Part shown: in pieces, positions 37,338-47,713 of the stretch
Layout of the letters: each line of letters opens with the position of its first letter
Numbering within the stretch: position 1 is the stretch's first letter
NCBI GenBank assembly: GCA_016946835.1
Contig: JACVTC010000015.1
Coordinates: 1,176,501 to 1,236,500 of the forward strand
DNA length: 60,000 nucleotides
Source of the DNA: Neocallimastix lanati (nom. inval.)
Lineage: Eukaryota; Neocallimastigomycota; Neocallimastigomycetes; Neocallimastigales; Neocallimastigaceae
Direction of reading: 5' to 3'
The notes under the pieces: generated by a model
Databases searched by the model: none
Seen by the model: the letters and a program-made list of their open reading frames with translations, nothing else
Told to the model about the DNA's origin: nothing
Position numbers and translations under genes: made by a program

Positions 37338-37505
37338 TGATGGACTCTTTTAACTTCATTTCACATAATACATATAAAATCCATTATTCTTATTCTTAAT
37401 TCTTATTCTTATTATTAATTTTTTTTTTTAATTTTTTTTTTTTAATTTTTAATTTGCAACATTATATAGAATAGCTATGTCACTATTTCCGCATATATTA
37501 ATAAC
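37338..37505. repeat. Diverged local duplication, copy 1 (partner 38100-38216)
   Basis: Ordered matches: CTTTTAACTTCATTTCA versus CTTTTAGTGTCATTTCA, then ACATATAAAAT, then AACATTATATAGAATA followed by a TCAC(T)ATT...GCATAT block. The same order and spacing show common descent by duplication. Confidence 0.7.
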
Positions 37506-37590
37506 ATTTTTTTTTAAAAAAAAAAAAAAAATTAAATATATATATGATACCCTTAAAATTTAAAAATATCTATCTCCTCTCTATAAAATA

Positions 37591-37639
<49 letters not shown>

Positions 37640-37718
37640 TATAAATATATTAAAGCTATAGCGTCCATCAGAATATAACATCCACCCACATTATAATTAA
37701 AAAAGGATTTCTTTACTA

Positions 37719-37762
<44 letters not shown>

Positions 37763-37827
37763 TTAGAATTTCATTAGGATGATGATGATGATAATGCATT
37801 AATTTAAAATTTTTATGGAAGCGTTTA

Positions 37828-37873
<46 letters not shown>

Positions 37874-38032
37874 AATAAAAGTCTTAAATAAAACAAACAA
37901 ACAAACAGAGCATAAAGTAAAAAAAAATGTATATTTAATGATTAAAAAAAAAGTATAATAATTAATAATAATAATAAAAAAAAAAAAAAAAAAAAAGAAT
38001 AAAAATAAAAAATGAAAAATCAAATAATTAAA

Positions 38033-38065
<33 letters not shown>

Positions 38066-38099
38066 TTTAATTTCATTCACTCTTTTTTTTTTTTTTTTT
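37506..38099. other. Gene-free DNA between duplicated blocks
   Basis: Four long T runs (about 37592, 37724, 37831, 38082), a short mixed patch at 37655-37700 and (ATT)n at 38035-38062. The Asn-rich minus-strand frame here comes from the (ATT)n tract and has no domain. Confidence 0.6.
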
Positions 38100-38216
38100 A
38101 ATGTACTCCTTTTAGTGTCATTTCATAGAACATATAAAATATACTTTTTTTTTTTTAATAACATTATATAGAATACTGCAGTCACCATTATTTCTGCATT
38201 ATATCAAAGACATTGA
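38100..38216. repeat. Diverged local duplication, copy 2 (partner 37338-37505)
   Basis: Shares the ordered words described for 37338-37505 at a distance of about 750 bp, same orientation. Confidence 0.7.
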
Positions 38217-38542
38217 AAAAAAAAACAAAATGAAATGAAAACAAATATATATTGTGATAAAAAAAAAAGTAATTTAATCCACCTCTAAAAATTGTTTACA
38301 GAAATTAAAAAAGAAAAAACTTTTTTTTTTTTTTAAAAAAATTTTTTTTATAATTATTTTTTATAATTTTAATTTTTTTTATTTTTTTTTTAATTTAATT
38401 TAATCTTATTATTATTTTATTTTTTTTTATAATTTAATTAAATTTTATTTAATTTTATTTTATATTTTTAAAAATAAGCATTAGAATGATGTAAAAAGTA
38501 AATATATATATATAATATATATATAATATAGTATTTATATTT

Positions 38543-38579
<37 letters not shown>

Positions 38580-38934
38580 TAAAATATCTATCTATCTTTT
38601 TATTAATAGTTTAATTTGTTCTTTAACTATTACTATTCATATTTTTATTAATTATTTATTTTTCATCTTCATTGTGTGCAGAATTTTTTTTTTTATTTTA
38701 ATATTTAATATTTATTAATATATAATTATCTTTTATCTCTAAATAATAATAATAATCTTAATAATTAATTATTGTAAAAATTATAATAATAATAATTATT
38801 GTAAAAATTATAGTAATAATAATATTAATAATAATTAATATTAATAATTATAATAGATTAATTTAATTAAATAATTAACTTCATCTCTATAAAATATTGT
38901 ATAGCATTAATTTTATAATTTTTTTTTTTTTATT
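38217..38934. other. Gene-free A/T DNA
   Basis: Homopolymers, TA-repeats near 38505-38530, a T26 run near 38549 and AAT/ATT words. No gene seen. Confidence 0.55.
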
Positions 38935-39272
38935 TTTGATTTTTAAATAAATTAAATCTATAGAGTAAATCAGAAAAACAATAAACAAAAAAAAAAAAAA
39001 AGTAATTATGATATTTTGATTTTACTTTTTTTTTTTTAATAATATACATATATAATAAACTAATTAATTGTTATTTCTTATTCATTGTTTTTCCTCAACT
39101 TTAATTTTTTTTTTTTTTTATTTTATTATTATATATATATTTTAAATTAATAAATTAATAAATTAAGCTTTTTTTAAAAAAAAAATAAAAATACAAATAA
39201 AAAAAAAAATTTTTTTTTTATAATTATTGAGAACTTTAAACTTTTATTTATTTTATTCATTTATGATTTCCA

Positions 39273-39306
<34 letters not shown>

Positions 39307-39510
39307 TTATTTTATAAAAAAAAATATTCAATAAATGAAAAGTATTTGTTTCAATTAGAACATAATCCTATTTAAAAAATAAAATAATTAATGTGAAATA
39401 ATAAATGGTAGTAATATTCAAAAATTAAAGTGTATAAATAAAAATTCAAAAAAAAAAAAAAAAAAAAGTTCATAGGCAATGAACCTCACCTTCAAGATTT
39501 TAAGATCTCT

Positions 39511-39548
<38 letters not shown>

Positions 39549-39990
39549 GAATTCTTATTCTTATTCCGGATAAGGATTTGAATTGACGCTCTGAAAGAAA
39601 TTATGAAAGAAATTATGGAAAAATAGTAATAGTATATCTAAATTATCAAAGGAAAAACTATAATAATATTTAATAATAATAATATTTATTAATAATATTT
39701 AATAATAAAATATAATTCACTAAAATTAATTAAATCTAGAGAGCAAATCAGAAAAAAAAAATAATTATGGTGTTCAAAAAAACATTTTTTTTTTTTTTTA
39801 TATTTTATTTTTTTATATTTTTTATTTTTTGAAATATAATATATTAAATATATATTTATAAAAAAAAAAAAAAAAAAACAACATAAATATATATATATAT
39901 AATTAATTAATTAATTAATTAAAATTGTAATTCCTTTATAAAAATTAATTTTTCCTCATCTTTATTTTTTTTTTTTTTTTTTGAAAATTG
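38935..39990. repeat. Diverged local duplication pair (38935-39130 and 39720-39990)
   Basis: AAATTAAATCTATAGAGTAAATCAGAAAAA (about 38949-38977) corresponds to AATTAAATCTAGAGAGCAAATCAG (39727-39753). Each is followed by an A run, TAATTATG, a T-rich block, a TAATTAATT word, and TTTTTCCTCAAC/TTTTTCCTCATC plus TTTA and a T run. The copy spacing is about 780 bp, close to that of the 37338/38100 pair. Between them a patch at 39550-39600 is GC-richer but unidentified. Confidence 0.6.
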
Positions 39991-40013
39991 AAATTTTATG
40001 ATTAATATGATAA

Positions 40014-40051
<38 letters not shown>

Positions 40052-40244
40052 AAAGTTTCATTTATTAATTTCAGTTACTGTAAAAAAAAAACTTTTTTTT
40101 TTAAAAAAAAGGAATATCTTATATGTATTAATTTTTATTTATTTTTTTTTTATTTTTGATTTCTGTAATTTTTTTTTTTTTTGATTTTTTTTTTAATTAT
40201 ATGTTAATTAAAATTTCAAATAAATAAATTTTAACAGTTTTAAC

Positions 40245-40283
<39 letters not shown>

Positions 40284-40629
40284 ATTTAGTTTATTTTACT
40301 AATTATTTAGAATTCCATAGTGTGTCAATAAATAATTTTTTTTTTTATCATTTAAAATTATATAATGAATTTAACTTTTATTGTCATTATTTTTTATTAT
40401 TATTTTTTTTTTTTTACTTTATATTGAAAGTGAATTTTATATAAAATTCACTTTTTTAATATTATTTATTATTATGCATATTTTTAAAGTTAAGATTTTT
40501 TTTTGTTAAAGAAACAAAAAAGAAAAAAAGCGTTTCGTATATACCTTAAATATTATCATAAATTATTTTTTTATAATATAATAATTAATTAAAAAAATTT
40601 TCTAAATTTTAAATAATAAAATAAAAATA

Positions 40630-40677
<48 letters not shown>

Positions 40678-41360
40678 ATATTTATTAGAGTTTTTTTTTT
40701 TTTTTTTTTTCGTTTGTTAAAAAAAAATTCAATGAAAAAAAAAAATGCCGTTCCTATCGAACCTCAATTTTTTTTTTTTTTTTTTTTTTTATAATACAAA
40801 TTAAATTAAATTAAATAATCAAAAAAAAAAAAAAAAAAAAATTTTTTTTTTTTTTTAATTTTCAAAGTTTAATTGAATTTTTTTTTTTTTTTTAAATTTA
40901 TATTAACAAGAATTCATTCTTTGAAAAAAAAATTGTTTATTTAATTTGAAAAATAATTGAAATATATATCTATATAAATTGATCAAAGTTTATTCTTATT
41001 TATATCTATAATATATTATTATTTATTTTATATATTATAGTATTCATAGATATAGAGATAAAGTTTTTTATACATATATATATATATAAAATTTGATATT
41101 TTTAATATTGAGATGGATGACGAATTTTTATCTTCTTTATTATATAATCCTTAACTTCTTTTGTCCAAAAAATAAATAAATAAATAAATTAATAAATAAA
41201 TAAATGAATTAATAAAAAAAATAAATAAATCATTATTATTATTATTTTATTTATTATTATATTATTAAAATCCGTACCATACTTTTTTAACTACAATTAT
41301 AGGTAGAGAGAGAGAAAGAGAAAGTAAATAGATTTTCCTTCTTTCTTTCTCTCTCTCTCT

Positions 41361-41404
<44 letters not shown>

Positions 41405-41810
41405 CTTCTAAAAATTATTTTTTAAAATCTATTAAATCCATACTTTGTCCTCTTTGTGTATGTCTATTGATTATTGACACACACACACACTCTCTATATA
41501 TATATATTTGGATCTAGATCTTTTCGTTATGATTACATAAAAATAAATTATTATATTTTTATATTTATACAATATTTTTTAAACATGATTATCCCATGGT
41601 TGAATCCTTGACTTTATAAATATATTTTATTATTATTATTCTTATTATTATTCTTATTATTATTGTTGTTTTTATTATTTTATTATTTTATTATTATAAA
41701 TTATATATATATATATATTATATTATATTATATTATTATTTCTGCATCACTTTTAGTCAATTGATCAAAAAAAAAAAAACAACTTTTATTTAACTTGGTT
41801 TCCAAACTGT
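39991..41810. other. Gene-free A/T DNA
   Basis: Long T runs (40245-40270, 40636-40671, 41365-41404), an AT-dinucleotide run at 40013-40035, a purine patch GAGAGAGAAAGAG near 41307-41325, CTCTCTCT near 41350 and ACACACAC near 41479. No gene seen. Confidence 0.6.
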
Positions 41811-41849
41811 ATTTTTTTTTTTTATTTTTTTTAGTTTAGTTTAGTGTAG

Positions 41850-41985
41850 GAGCTATTCACTTAAAATGTTCCCTCGTTCCGTCCTCCCTCGCTCTCGGTA
41901 TTGAATTGTAGCTCATCTAAAAAAAAAAAAAAAAAAAGCTGAAATTTCATTAAGAAGGAAGGAATATTATATAAATATATATATA
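41850..41985. repeat. Unidentified mixed-sequence repeat, copy 1 (partner 46113-46180)
   Basis: GC-richer DNA (CCTCGTTCCGTCCTCCCTCG) leads into GTATTGAATTGTAGCTCATCT, an A run and CATTAAGAAGGAAGGAA. About 75 bp align with 46113-46180 (TTATTGAATGGTAAACTCAACT ... CAAGAAGGAATGAAGGAA). It flanks the LINE graveyard on the left as the partner does on the right. I cannot align it to copies A-C. Confidence 0.55.
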
Positions 41986-42039
41986 CCTATTTATGAAATT
42001 TTTTTATATTCTAATATTCTAAAAAAAAAAAAAAAAAAT

Positions 42040-42732
42040 ATTAGAATAAGAAGGAAAGTAAGGGAAAGATTCCTTAACTTTATCTGGCAAATAAAATGAA
42101 TAAATCATTGATAAAAAAAATCTAAAAAAAAAAGATTGGCATCGACATTGAGTAAAAAGGTAGAGCAATTCAAAATATCCAATGAATTTAAAAGATTGTT
42201 CACATTTTTTTTTTTTTTCCATAGCAAAGGCAGAAATTTAGGAACAATCTTCAGAAAACTTCTTCCACTTTTAATTGCAATAGTGCAATAATGGTATTTA
42301 TATTTATATTTTGTAACCAGCTCTTAATCTTTAAAAATCCGGTTTAAAAACCTAAACTTCAATGTTAAATGAGAGGTATTCAACAAGGCTGATCTTGAAT
42401 AAATTTCTAATAGTTATAAATTTTGAAGTTGATTCGTACCTTTAATTTAATTCCTTTGGAATTATTATCAACATCAAATCAGACCAATCTATGAATTTCA
42501 ATAACCTCTTTGAATTTAGTTTGATATTTTTTTTTTTTTTTTTTAATTTTCTTGTAGAGAGCACCAGTGATTTTTTTTTTAAATTTTCTTGTAGAGAGCA
42601 CCAGTGATTTTTTTTTTAAATTTTCTTGTAGAGAGCACCAGTGATTTTTTTTTTTTTAAATTTTCTTTTAGAGAGTACCAGTGATTTTTTTTTTTTTATT
42701 TTTTCTAAATTTTCTTGTAGAGAGAGCACCAG

Positions 42733-42771
<39 letters not shown>

Positions 42772-43156
42772 CTACTTCTTTAACAAATTTCTCTCAAATA
42801 GAAATGTAAATATAGAGACGGATACATTTACATTCTTCCATGATTGCTAAAAAAAAATCAAACTAACTGTTCAACTGTTCATGTCTAATAAAAAAAAAAA
42901 AAATTATGTTCCAAAAAAAGCCTATTTAGAGATTCTATCTGTGACGTGACTATTTTTATTAGGATTTTATTTTATTTTTTTTTTTTTTAAAGATCGACAT
43001 TGATAGGAGAGATACACCTCTATCATTATTAACAAATGGAAAGATCGCCTTTCTTTGGAATAGAAAAAACAATCGATGAAGAGTTTCATTCATTAGGAAA
43101 AAGAACCTTTCTAAAGTTTTGTTAAAAAAAAATAATCTCAAGGCATTTTGGTATTA

Positions 43157-43160
<4 letters not shown>
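42040..43160 (-). mobile_element. LINE copy D, old diverged remnant (left part)
   Basis: Ordered, weak matches to copy B on the minus strand. 42070-42110 resembles 2890-2930, 42255-42400 resembles 3020-3170, 42780-42895 resembles 3950-4025, and 42990-43160 resembles 4090-4250. The last includes GGAATAGAAAAAACAATCGA versus GGAATAGAAACAATAGAAGC and the shared CATTCATTAGGAAA. No frame survives. The segment matching 4250 onward continues after copy C at 45993-46020, so copy C landed inside copy D. Confidence 0.65.
42545..42770. repeat. Five-unit tandem repeat inside LINE copy D
   Basis: The unit AATTTTCTTGTAGAGAGCAC plus CAGTGA and a T run occurs five times with periods of about 36-55 bp. The differences are mostly in T-run length (9 to about 33 nt). 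The fourth unit reads TTTTAGAGAGTAC. Confidence 0.85.

Positions 43161-43161
<1 letters not shown>
43147..43161. repeat. Target-site duplication of LINE copy C, left copy
   Basis: TTTGGTATTAGTATT, identical to 45978-45992. It directly abuts the poly(T) of copy C. Confidence 0.9.
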
Positions 43162-43199
<38 letters not shown>

Positions 43200-44153
43200 C
43201 TAAGAGAATAACTTTATTTAATTTATAACAACAATAATAATAATAATAATAATAATAAAATTACATGATTTTAAATGAAAAAAAATAACAAATAAAATAC
43301 ATGAAATAAATTATTATATATTATAAAATTATAAAAGTACGTTAGAAGCAAATAGCCTCTTACTTTTCCCATTCCTCGATGATAACACCATGTCCATTAT
43401 TGCGAGTAATAATTTTAGTATTAGTGTTATCTAACGAATCTGTATCAGTTCTTTCACCGGGAGGTGAAAAATCCAATGCCTTATCATTTCGACGTCGACG
43501 CTCTTAGCAACGGTAGATTCAATAGATTCAACGGAATACCATTTCATCATCAATCTATAAAAGATCGACAAACTAAAGGTATTACGTTTTTGTTAGAAAC
43601 TCCCGCAATCCCCACAAAATACGGGAACCGTCAGACGAAAGTTGTTGAGAACTTTGTTTAAAAAAAAATATATTGTCAACTAATTGTCTTTGTTCCCCAT
43701 CAGTAACTTTAATTTTTTTTTCAGATATTGAACGCCCACCAAGAAGAGCACTATAATATAAAGTAATAAATATTATAATCATAATCCTTTTTCTGAATTT
43801 AAAGAAACATTCAAGGATCTTTATTTAATTATCATTGCAAACTTCAAAAAGAGATCATCTAGAAAAAGGTAAAGATTTATTTCTGTAAAATTTCCCAATT
43901 CTTTACAGGCAAAGATCTAGTGAGAAAAGCTAGGTATACTAACACCACAACAAGGGCAACCTTTAGGGCAATTTTCTGAGACGATTTTTCTTTTAATGGA
44001 AATACTCATGTCAAATTTTAAAACCACAGTTAATTCGAGAAATCCAAAAAAAAAAAAAAAAAAAAAAACCCAATTGATAATTTAGGATATAGAAATATTT
44101 AAGTCTTTGATTTCTGAAATAAATCCAAAAATCATTCTCTTTGTTAATAATTG

Positions 44154-44189
<36 letters not shown>

Positions 44190-44191
<2 letters not shown>

Positions 44192-44225
44192 CTTTTGAGG
44201 GTTTGAAGACATCTCTTTCCCAATA

Positions 44226-44267
<42 letters not shown>

Positions 44268-44306
44268 CTTTTGAGGGTTTGAAGACATCTCTTTCCCAAT
44301 AAAACT
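44190..44306. repeat. Tandem duplication inside LINE copy C, 76-bp period
   Basis: AGCTTTTGAGGGTTTGAAGA and the next 20 bp occur at 44190-44230 and at 44266-44306, each followed by a T run and preceded by one. Copy B has a single version near 2862-2900 with no long T run. Confidence 0.88.
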
Positions 44307-44321
44307 TTTTTTTTTAGTTTC

Positions 44322-44357
<36 letters not shown>

Positions 44358-44898
44358 CCCATTTAATTTCTTTTCCAAAACCCTTGATTCTATAGTCCAT
44401 GAGTAATGTGACATAGTAGGAATATTATTAGTGAGATGATCAATAATAAAGGATGAATTTTTCCATTTTTTCGAAAGTAGCGTAATTGAGATATGACACA
44501 GATAGCTGAAAGAGGAGGTATTCTCAATTCATGAGTAGTATCATAGAGGCTAACAGAAGAATTGCGAGATTTAAATCCCTAAACTCCAATAAAGTCCTCT
44601 ATTAATAATTTTTTTGAGCTTTAGAGCATCTGCTCTTATTTGAACCAAAGAGAGGAGCATAATATATAACAAGAGTAAGAATAAACGAAATTAAAACATA
44701 TTTCTTCAATGGGAGAGGAATAGATTTATTAATAAGAAATCGAAAGTACTAATTTAACATGACATTTAAATAACTGTTTAATTTGGATTGTATAGGTTTC
44801 AGTGATAAAGATTCATCAAAAGGAATACCAAGATAAGTATAGTTGTCAGTTTTAGGTTAATTTGTTACTACCAATAAAGAAAGATGGATCTTCGTAAT

Positions 44899-45307
44899 TT
44901 ATCGGTTTAATAAAGTTAAGCGGTTTTTACACCAAGAGTAACACAACTTATTAATTCCAAAAGTCATTTCATTTTTAATAACCCATTCATGAACTTTATT
45001 CAAAATTTTCTTAAGAGCTTGTTTAGATGGAGCAACTAAAACAATATCATCTGCAAAAAGTCCACCACAACAATATTGAGAATCTAAATATACACCATAC
45101 TTATCACAATTATCCAGTATATCATTAATGAACAAAATTGAATAAAATAGGAGATAGAGGGCATCCTTGTCTAACACCACGATTAATCGAAGATTCTTCA
45201 GAGAGATTACCATTAAAAAAAAAAGCACGAGCTTTAGAAGATAGATAAAGGTTCCTTAAAAATGGCTGACATTTACCTCTAATTCCTAAGTTATATAATT
45301 TGGTCAA
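44899..45307 (-). pseudogene. LINE copy C RT fragments
   Basis: Two overlapping open pieces (44899-45228 and 45125-45307) hold the best-preserved RT core of copy C: the GxRQGCPLSP block, an NDI block and FADDIVL followed by the KNEMTFGINK stretch shared with copy B. A one-base step near 45150 separates them. Not functional. Confidence 0.85.
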
Positions 45308-45977
45308 AATATTAAAGATAGGTACAGAATCATAGGCTTTTTTTTAAGATCGAGAAAAGCAAGATAAGTAAAATTTCCTTGAAATTTTTTCTTCTTTGAC
45401 ATACTTCTCTAATTGAAATATATAAACTTCTGCATTCTTCTTTATTTCTAAATCCAAATTGTTCAGGTCTAACAAATTTATGTTCAAGGGCATATTTAGT
45501 AATTCTATTAGTAACAATCTTTGAAATTATTTTTTAAGTCAACATTAATAAGAGGAATACCACGATAATTATTGCAATCTGAAAGGTCTCCTTTTTTTTT
45601 TTTTTTTTTTTTTTTTTTTCTGGAATTGATATTATAGAAGCCGAATTCCACTCTTCAGGGAAATCACCATCCCAGATTTTGTTAAATCATGAAAGTAAAC
45701 ATTTTAGCACAATCAGAGTAGTGAACAACTGAAGAATCATCTTGATTATCGGATAAATCAGATTTACTAAAAGAAAGCTTTAAAAAATTCAATTGGAATA
45801 TCGTCAGGGCCAGGAGCTTTACTATTTTTCATATTAAGCACTGTGTTATGAATTTCTTCCATAGTAATAGGATCATTAATGCTCCAAGTAGGATTATTAT
45901 TAGGATTAATTCCAAATAAACTTACCCAGTATTCATTATTTAGACTATGTTGAGTAACATTAGAAGATAATTCACTG

Positions 45978-45992
45978 TTTGGTATTAGTATT
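45978..45992. repeat. Target-site duplication of LINE copy C, right copy
   Basis: Perfect match to 43147-43161 at the point where similarity to copy B stops. Confidence 0.9.
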
Positions 45993-46020
45993 AATACCTG
46001 GTTAAGATCATCCTTAGGGG
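45993..46020 (-). mobile_element. LINE copy D, right part beyond copy C
   Basis: AATACCTGGTTAAGATCATCCT resembles 4245-4272 of copy B (GTAACCACTTGATTAGAGTCATCCT) and directly continues the match that stops at 43160. A G10-11 run follows, after which similarity is lost. Confidence 0.55.
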
Positions 46021-46077
46021 GGGGGGGAGTAAACTATCTATAGAAAACATAAGATACAAAAACACTTTAATCATAGA

Positions 46078-46113
<36 letters not shown>

Positions 46114-46284
46114 TTTCCTCTTAGTTATTGAATGGTAAACTCAACTAAAAAGTTAAAAATTTCTACCAAGAAGGAATGAAGGAAGTAATTAAAAAAAAAA
46201 AAAAACAAAAAAAAAAACAAAACAAAAAAAAAAAAAAACATTCATCATCTTATCAATGAACCTCAACTATTCATTTTTTTTTTT
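46021..46284. repeat. Mixed patch with repeat partner of 41850-41985
   Basis: A T run (46080-46112), then TTATTGAATGGTAAACTCAA ... AAGAAGGAATGAAGGAAG, similar to the block at 41895-41970, then A-rich and T-rich runs. No gene. Confidence 0.5.
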
Positions 46285-46289
46285 TTTTT

Positions 46290-46372
46290 TTATCTCCAAT
46301 ACTCATACCAAATTTATTGTCTTTCATCTAAAATATCCTTAATAAATAAATTAAACAAAAAAACAGGAGAAA
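46290..46372 (-). mobile_element. LINE fragment E (RT core scrap)
   Basis: CTAAAATATCCTTAATAAAT and AAAACAGGAGAAAG align with 3667-3716 of copy B, which encodes the SPILFNIFINDIF segment. It is short, diverged and without visible ends. Confidence 0.55.
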
Positions 46373-46378
46373 GACTAC

Positions 46379-46409
<31 letters not shown>

Positions 46410-46423
46410 TATGTTATATACAT

Positions 46424-46467
<44 letters not shown>

Positions 46468-46846
46468 AAACAAAACATAAGAAAATGAAAAGAACCATGT
46501 ATTTATCTATCTATCTATATATTCATATAAATATATATATATATATATTTATATTTTTTTTTTTTTTTTTTTTTAAATAAATATTTTTATTTAAAAGTAT
46601 ATTTTATAGAAATTAATTCATTTAAAATAAAAAAAAAAAAAAAGGAATTAATAATTTATATAAATATATATAAATATATTTAAAATAAAAATAAAAATAA
46701 AAATAGAAATAGTAAAAATAAACTAAAATAAAAAAATATTAAAAAATTTTATCAAATAAACTAATATATATTTATAAATAATAATCATTACTTTGTTATA
46801 TTAAGTATTAATAATTATAATCATAATTATAATTATGTAAATGAAA

Positions 46847-46877
<31 letters not shown>

Positions 46878-47517
46878 TAAAATAATTGTAATTAAAAATA
46901 TGAAATTAATATAATAAAAAATAAATAAAATTAAAACTATATTCTGAAATTAAAGTGAATAATAATAATAATAAAAAAAAAAAAATTTATTCATAAAAAC
47001 TTTTTTTTTTTTTTTTTCTTTTTTATTTTTTCTTTCTTTCTTTTTCGTTTTTATGTATTAAAAAAAAAATTTTTTTTATAAAGTATTGATTATTTTATAT
47101 TAATTTTTTTTAATAATATATATTATATATTTATAAAAAAGAAAAAAAAAAAATTTATTTATTCAATAAATTTTTTTCTTCTTCTTCTTCTTCTTAAATA
47201 TATATATATATTAAATATTAATATATTAATATTTATTATAATATATATTTATTAATATTATTTTTATTAAAAATAGATTAGAATAATAATAAAAAGTGGA
47301 ATGTATTCATATATATATAAATATATACGTATAATTATAAGTCTTTTTTTTTTTTTTTTTTTTTTTAATCTTTTATTTTTAAAAAAAAAAAAATTAAATA
47401 AATTAAATAAATTGTATAAGATTAGTTTCTTTTTTTTTTTTTTTTTTTTTTGTGTTATATCCCTTAGGATTTATACTGTTAATGTTAGTATTATATATCA
47501 TTGTCATTATTATATAT

Positions 47518-47551
<34 letters not shown>

Positions 47552-47713
47552 TTTTTTTATTTTATTTTATTTTCCTTTTTTCCCTTTTTCCTTTTTTCCT
47601 TTTTCATTTTTCATTTTTCATTTTTTTTTTTTTTTTATTTTTATTTCCTTAAAAAAAATAAAATAAAAAAAATAAAGATATATAATAATGATGATTGAAT
47701 GATATTTATTAAT
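46373..47713. other. Gene-free A/T DNA downstream of the tetraspanin-like gene
   Basis: An AT-dinucleotide tract at 46379-46410, A35 near 46431-46465 and several T runs. TTCATTTT/TTTTTCC pyrimidine repeats at 47570-47625 lie next to the gene's 3' end, where its 3' UTR must be. The Phe-rich frames here are T-run artefacts. Confidence 0.55.

Larger units (their letters stand above)
43161..45977 (-). mobile_element. LINE copy C, 5'-truncated, with poly(A) tail and 15-bp TSD
   Basis: On the minus strand this copy ends with a 36-nt poly(A) tail (43161-43196 as T, sharing one T with the TSD) next to AGACTAAGAGAATAAC, the same 3' terminus as copy B. It matches copy B from 2013 to about 4505 and stops abruptly inside the RT N-terminal region. 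Identical 15-mers TTTGGTATTAGTATT flank it (43147-43161 and 45978-45992). RT motifs survive in pieces: GVRQGCPLSPILFN near 45150-45190 and FADDIVLVAP near 45020-45060. Many indels and expanded A/T runs destroy the frame. It is clearly older than copies A and B. Confidence 0.9.

Noticed and set aside
37865-38080. Small Asn-rich minus-strand frame
   Set aside because: The poly-Asn is an (ATT)n microsatellite and the rest are homopolymers.
39545-39600. Possible tRNA on the minus strand (GGATTTGAATTGACGC)
   Set aside because: A loose box B-like word only; no box A, acceptor stem or anticodon arm could be paired.
44082-44414. Poly-Lys frame with repeated SSNPQK-type units
   Set aside because: It reads through the tandem duplication and T runs of LINE copy C; not a gene.
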